Below, piece after piece: positions 60,018-64,000 of a DNA stretch of 64,000 nt. The notes beneath the pieces were generated by a model. That model saw nothing but the letters and a program-made list of their open reading frames with translations. It was not told the DNA's origin and made no database searches. The DNA comes from Archegozetes longisetosus (lineage: Eukaryota > Arthropoda > Arachnida > Sarcoptiformes > Trhypochthoniidae), in assembly GCA_018873245.2 (NCBI GenBank), contig JAEMBT020000007.1, positions 7,781,129 through 7,845,128 of the forward strand. Reading direction: 5' to 3'. The position numbers and the translations under genes are program-made. Positions within the stretch are counted from its first letter, which is position 1, and every line of letters starts with the position of its first letter.

Positions 60018-60762
60018 AAGAGGGGTATCAAATATAAAAGTATAGCTTAGGTAAAAGGTTGCATTTAAATTGTAGCAATCTGTTAATAGTAACAAGTAAT
60101 AAAGTTATATCGGCCAATGCCTTCTTAATCTATTAATAAGGCATTAGAAATCAGTGTTTTTAGCGTATAATCTAAAGGTATGTTTTATACCTAAAGCATA
60201 CTTTCTTGCAAAGCATTGTAAATTGATTAGCATACGATCGGCTAAATTCAACACAATTTCAACCTTTAATTAGAAAAGCGCGGACAAAAATAGGCTATAA
60301 CAGGTCTAATATACCGATATATATCAATAAGTTGGAGATACTCGCTTTAGAAATGTCACAGATTTTTGTTTAAACGAAGTCTGTGTTAATGACACCTGAG
60401 TTAATTGTAGAAACTGTCGTAAATCGTTGTTTCGAACAATTTTTTGTACAAAATCATAATGATTATAACCATTAAATTTAATGCAATTTTCTTAGAAAAA
60501 TTTATCTTTAAAATAAATCAAAATTATGAAAAAATTTTAAATTAGAAATTTAAATGTTATACTGTATTGCAAGAAAGTATGCTTTAGGTAGAAAAAATAT
60601 CTTTAATTTGTATACTAGAAGCACTGATTTTTAATGCAATTTATTAACTGACCGAGAAGGCACTGGTCGATATAACAATTATTACTTGTTACTATTAATA
60701 GATAGCTATAATTTAAATGCAACATTTTACTCAAACTCCACTCTTATATTTGATGCCTCTTG
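60018..60762. mobile_element. Foldback element with ~195-bp inverted repeats
   Basis: Left arm about 60018-60211, right arm about 60567-60762, unique centre about 355 bp. Matching blocks include ATCAAATATAA at the tips, GTTGCATTTAAATT/AATTTAAATGCAAC, GTAACAAGTAATA against its inverse, and CTAAAGCATACTTTCTTGCA against its inverse at the inner ends. No transposase frame. Arms are about 80% alike by eye. Confidence 0.85.
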
Positions 60763-61000
60763 TAAGTTAAGCCTGAGTCTTTTCCTCCCTTATAGAGTTA
60801 TTTTAATTTTTATGAAGCCGATTTTTATTTATTTATAGATTTGAAACAAGTTATATTTATAAAATCTATATTAGATTAAGTTATTTGGAAAAACTGTTAC
60901 TATCTTTCTTAGAAAGATTTCTGCATCTTCTCAAAGATATCTAAGTTGAAAATTGATAAAAGTAAAAAATATGTTTTATGTCAAAATCTTAGGAGTTTAG

Positions 61001-61152
61001 TTGTCAACTTGCGTGACACTCGCCTACATAGCAGCGTATGGCAAATATTTTGCATTAATGTTTACGGAATACAATTTTGCATATGGCAGTTCTTACCTAA
61101 ATCGCTCTCACAGATTCTGCACTCAATTCAAATATTGCTATCAAGTTGACAA
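61001..61152. mobile_element. Small MITE-like element with 11-bp TIRs
   Basis: TTGTCAACTTG at 61001-61011 is matched by its exact inverse at 61142-61152. The interior is slightly GC-richer than the flanks. A chance 67-codon frame overlaps it. Confidence 0.5.
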
Positions 61153-63255
61153 TTTTCGAATAACTTAACACAACTGACAATATACACATCGGCTTTCTTT
61201 TCACTTGACATATTGTTTAAATCAATTCATTTTCAGCAATAGTTCCTATAAGAATATTTTGGATTCTTTTAGAACTTAAAGAATCTTAACACCGATTTTA
61301 GTTCCATATCAAAAATTAATTTTTTTGCTATCAGAGTAATGAATGAAATGCTAATACATAACGAAACAGAACTAAAAACTTTTCAACACTGAACTTACGC
61401 ATCTGGACGCACATATTTCTAAAGTATAAAATGATTACTTTTGCAACTTCTAAGAACTTATTGATTGGGTATAAGGTATTTAATGAAAATAATGAAAGTT
61501 GTATCCAATCATAAAAAGTCAATTATTCTACACTTGTTTATATTGAGCGGTTTTATTAGTTTATAGCGTGTGTTAACAGGTTGCGATAATCGCCATGGAT
61601 TACATGATTAATAAGATTATAGATGCAGAGGTATTAGCCGTGTGGCATTTAGATGAGAATTTAGAGCAAAATTTATGATATCATATGATAGAGTTAAGTT
61701 AGGTGATATGTTAGGTAGAATTGTGGCAAAACAAATCGAATGAATACATAATCAAATGAATACATAATCAATATATTACATAATCAATATATTGGGTAAT
61801 ATTGGAAAAGCAGATTATAGTGTTATTAAACAACTAACAAGTAAAAATAGAAATCTATTACCAATCCACACAACCAATCTGACATCAAGTATACAACCAT
61901 TATAGCTTTGACCACTTGCCACTTGCCTTTATTGCTTCCAAAATATCATCATAAACTTGTACATCAAATCTAACTGAACTCCATTATAAATGTGACTCTT
62001 TCTCTTAGATTCACTTAAACTGTTATCGAGTTCACTTCTTAAGTGAACACATACTAGAGAAACAGTGGGGGAAAAGTATAAGAGCGTATAACTAGAATGA
62101 AAGGAGAGGATCGTCTCTCAAAGTAGTATATTTTGTTAGAAAATAGCCAACTTGTCATGCTGCTCATTGCCAGCAGATTTGATTGAAGTGTTTAAACGAG
62201 TCTCGAATCTGAAATGTTGACAAGAATGGAGAGCTCTAGTTTTGTGGCTACCTGCTTCAATCAATATTATTTCATAGCAGATTAGATGTGATTAATCTAG
62301 CGTAATATTCTATCCGCATTGTTTTGGCAAACTTTCAGTAGTAATCAACTTTTGTGTGTGGGGTAAACTTGTAATATAAGCTATTAATGGAAAGTATTAC
62401 TCATTTGTTAGCTATTAATCAAATGTATTCTTTGCTCGTGTGCTATTGATGAAAAAGATATTTTTTTACTAATTAAAAACTCCTACACGAGGTCTTTTGA
62501 TCTGATGCCGAGAAATTAAATTAAATGTCAGAATGAATTCGATAACAAAACTTAGCTAATGAGTTAATCTAACCTAACCTAGCCAAACCAAACTAAACGT
62601 TTTATCTATAATGAGAGATTAGTTTGCAGTGAGATTGATCTTCTTAAAAAGGAGATTGTTCTATAAAAAGGAAAATTTAAGTTAGCTTTAAATCATAACT
62701 CTTAATTTGGCATCTATGACGTCTGCCTCTATGATGAAAAAAATTGGTAGCGCAAAACAAATTTCAATGCTATTATTGCTTAAGAGCAGCGAATGCATGT
62801 CTGCGATACAAAGCATAAATAAGTATACGCAACATTATTACATTTGAATAGCATATCCATAACCCAAAAGATAAATTTTAAATTTAATGGATTTTCTCTT
62901 TCTCAAAATGAATTAAACATTGATGAAATAATATAATTTACTTTCAAATATCCTATATTTTTCACCATTTCGTTTGAATTTTCTATTAAGCTTTACTAAC
63001 TTAAGAAGTAGATTAAATATGTTTTATTTGCAGCTAACGTCCCCGAATGCATTGGATACAAAATTTGATCAGGTATTAAAATGTACAAAAATAAACAAAA
63101 ACACTGTTTAAGTTAAACATTGCCAAAACAAAGCCTCATAACACAATTTCACTAGAGAATCTCGCAACAGAATTTCGTAACAGAATTCCACTACAATATC
63201 TCATAACAGAACAAGATAATAGTATGAAAAATTGATGAGTTTTCTTCTGCTACAG
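61153..63255. other. Spacer, no gene seen
   Basis: Mostly AT-rich. A CCTAAC-rich tract lies at 62565-62596. No exon with support. Confidence 0.4.
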
Positions 63256-63784
63256 TCAAATCATGTCTATTGTAGATATTGACAACAGAATCGTTGGCCA
63301 AAAAAAGTTGTTAAACTTCTTAATTCTCGGAACCATTATCTTATGTTTTGGTTAGTGAAAATTTAGTTTTGACAATCTTTAACTGTGTTTTGTTTGCTTT
63401 TTATCCAACTTAATACTTAATGGGCACTTTTTGTCATCATACTAACTCTCTTTTAGAATAAGAACAAAAGTTCAATTCACGTCTACTCATGGGATTAAGA
63501 ATTTGGTCACTTCTTCTTTTTCTTATTCTCTTTCTTTATAAATGACCAACTTTTTCACTGGCGGCGATTGTTTAAAAAATATGACTTTTGTTTGCTTTTC
63601 TCTCAGCTGCAAACACATTGATAGAACTAAAAATGACTGTGGTCAGATTTGTGACGTTATTTGTCTAGCTAGTCTTTTATTTTATATTTTCATTAGAAGC
63701 ACTAATGTGATTGAGAGGCCAACAATAGGACAGTCCTTCCGTGGACAGAGAGTAGAGAATAAAACTAATTTGATAAGTTCATTC
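63256..63784 (+). CDS. Possible small membrane protein, start of a gene
   Basis: A strong acceptor (CTTCTGCTACAG) precedes TCAAATC and an ATG at 63263; the frame MSIVDIDNRIVGQKKLLNFL + ILGTIILCF contains one membrane-type segment and ends at G|GTTAGT (63350). A good acceptor (TTTTCTCTCAG, about 63606) precedes a frame running to 63787 with CGQIC and a second hydrophobic stretch (VICLASLLFYIFI). The two differ by one in phase, so either they do not join or another single-base indel is present. Unknown family. Two-TM topology is inference. Confidence 0.25.
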
Positions 63785-63788
63785 TAGT

Positions 63789-63804
63789 TATATATATATA
63801 TATA
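63789..63804. repeat. (TA)n microsatellite
   Basis: About eight TA units. Confidence 0.85.
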
Positions 63805-64000
63805 TTACTATTTACTCAATCGTACTTCAACTAAAAACTCAAATTCCTTATCAATTGACTTTCATTTTGAATCGATTGATGCTAATATTAATTTTTAATG
63901 CTCTTAAAATTGTTGACATAACCAAAAATAGTAATTTTTTACGAAAATGTATTGATATCAGTATCTCTATTGTCGGCTTGTGATGAATTATTTTTCTAAA

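Noticed and set aside
1-64000. CRISPR arrays, operons, phage or plasmid features
   Set aside because: The intron-exon genes, U1 RNA and polyadenylation signals show eukaryotic nuclear DNA; the tandem repeats seen are microsatellites or minisatellites without spacers.

Overview
This is eukaryotic nuclear DNA: AT-rich, with dispersed genes split by short GT..AG introns (mostly 57-140 bp, with a few of 0.2-4 kb), AATAAA polyadenylation signals, a spliceosomal U1 RNA gene and many short inverted-repeat (MITE-like) elements. The gene set (an arthropod-type Expansion MH2 protein, a myosuppressin/DMSR-type peptide GPCR, a DUF229 protein, CCTAAC-rich tracts) points to an arthropod. The very compact introns would fit a mite or another chelicerate, but that is inference. 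There is no bacterial, plasmid, phage or CRISPR content.

The gene-dense part is 1-41 kb. In order: a cut-off gene (minus) with a signal-like leader and a mariner-type HTH; a DUF229 sulfatase-like type II membrane protein (minus, 4 exons); mitochondrial-type PEPCK (minus, 7 exons, one intron hosting a MITE); proteasome beta5 (plus, 4 exons, one frameshift) converging on a SIRT5-type sirtuin (minus, 4 exons); an MCFD2-like EF-hand protein (plus, 3 exons), head-to-head with the sirtuin; NUDT19-like Nudix hydrolase (plus, 4 exons) converging on INIP/SOSS-C (minus, 1 exon); U1 snRNA (plus); ZRANB2 (minus, 2 exons, one frameshift); Expansion MH2 protein (plus, 5 exons, one frameshift); and GABARAPL2/GATE-16-type Atg8 (minus, 4 small exons). 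Exon joins were checked by splice consensus, reading phase and remembered family alignments.

From 41 to 64 kb genes are sparse: a myosuppressin/DMSR-like GPCR (minus, 4 coding exons, 47.5-51.0 kb), an unrecognised cysteine-rich two-exon gene near 57.3-57.9 kb, and perhaps the start of a small membrane-protein gene at the right edge. This half holds a dispersed ~240 bp inverted-repeat family (four clear copies and one remnant), a 745 bp foldback element and several satellites.

The genes are mostly unrelated housekeeping loci (proteolysis, autophagy, mitochondrial and peroxisomal metabolism, RNA processing, DNA repair, secretion); no operon or pathway cluster is evident. The most useful observations are the U1 gene hidden under a spurious reading frame, three independent small indels that break otherwise conserved genes (probably consensus errors), the Cys-rich orphan, the secreted-looking HTH protein, and the MITE families.
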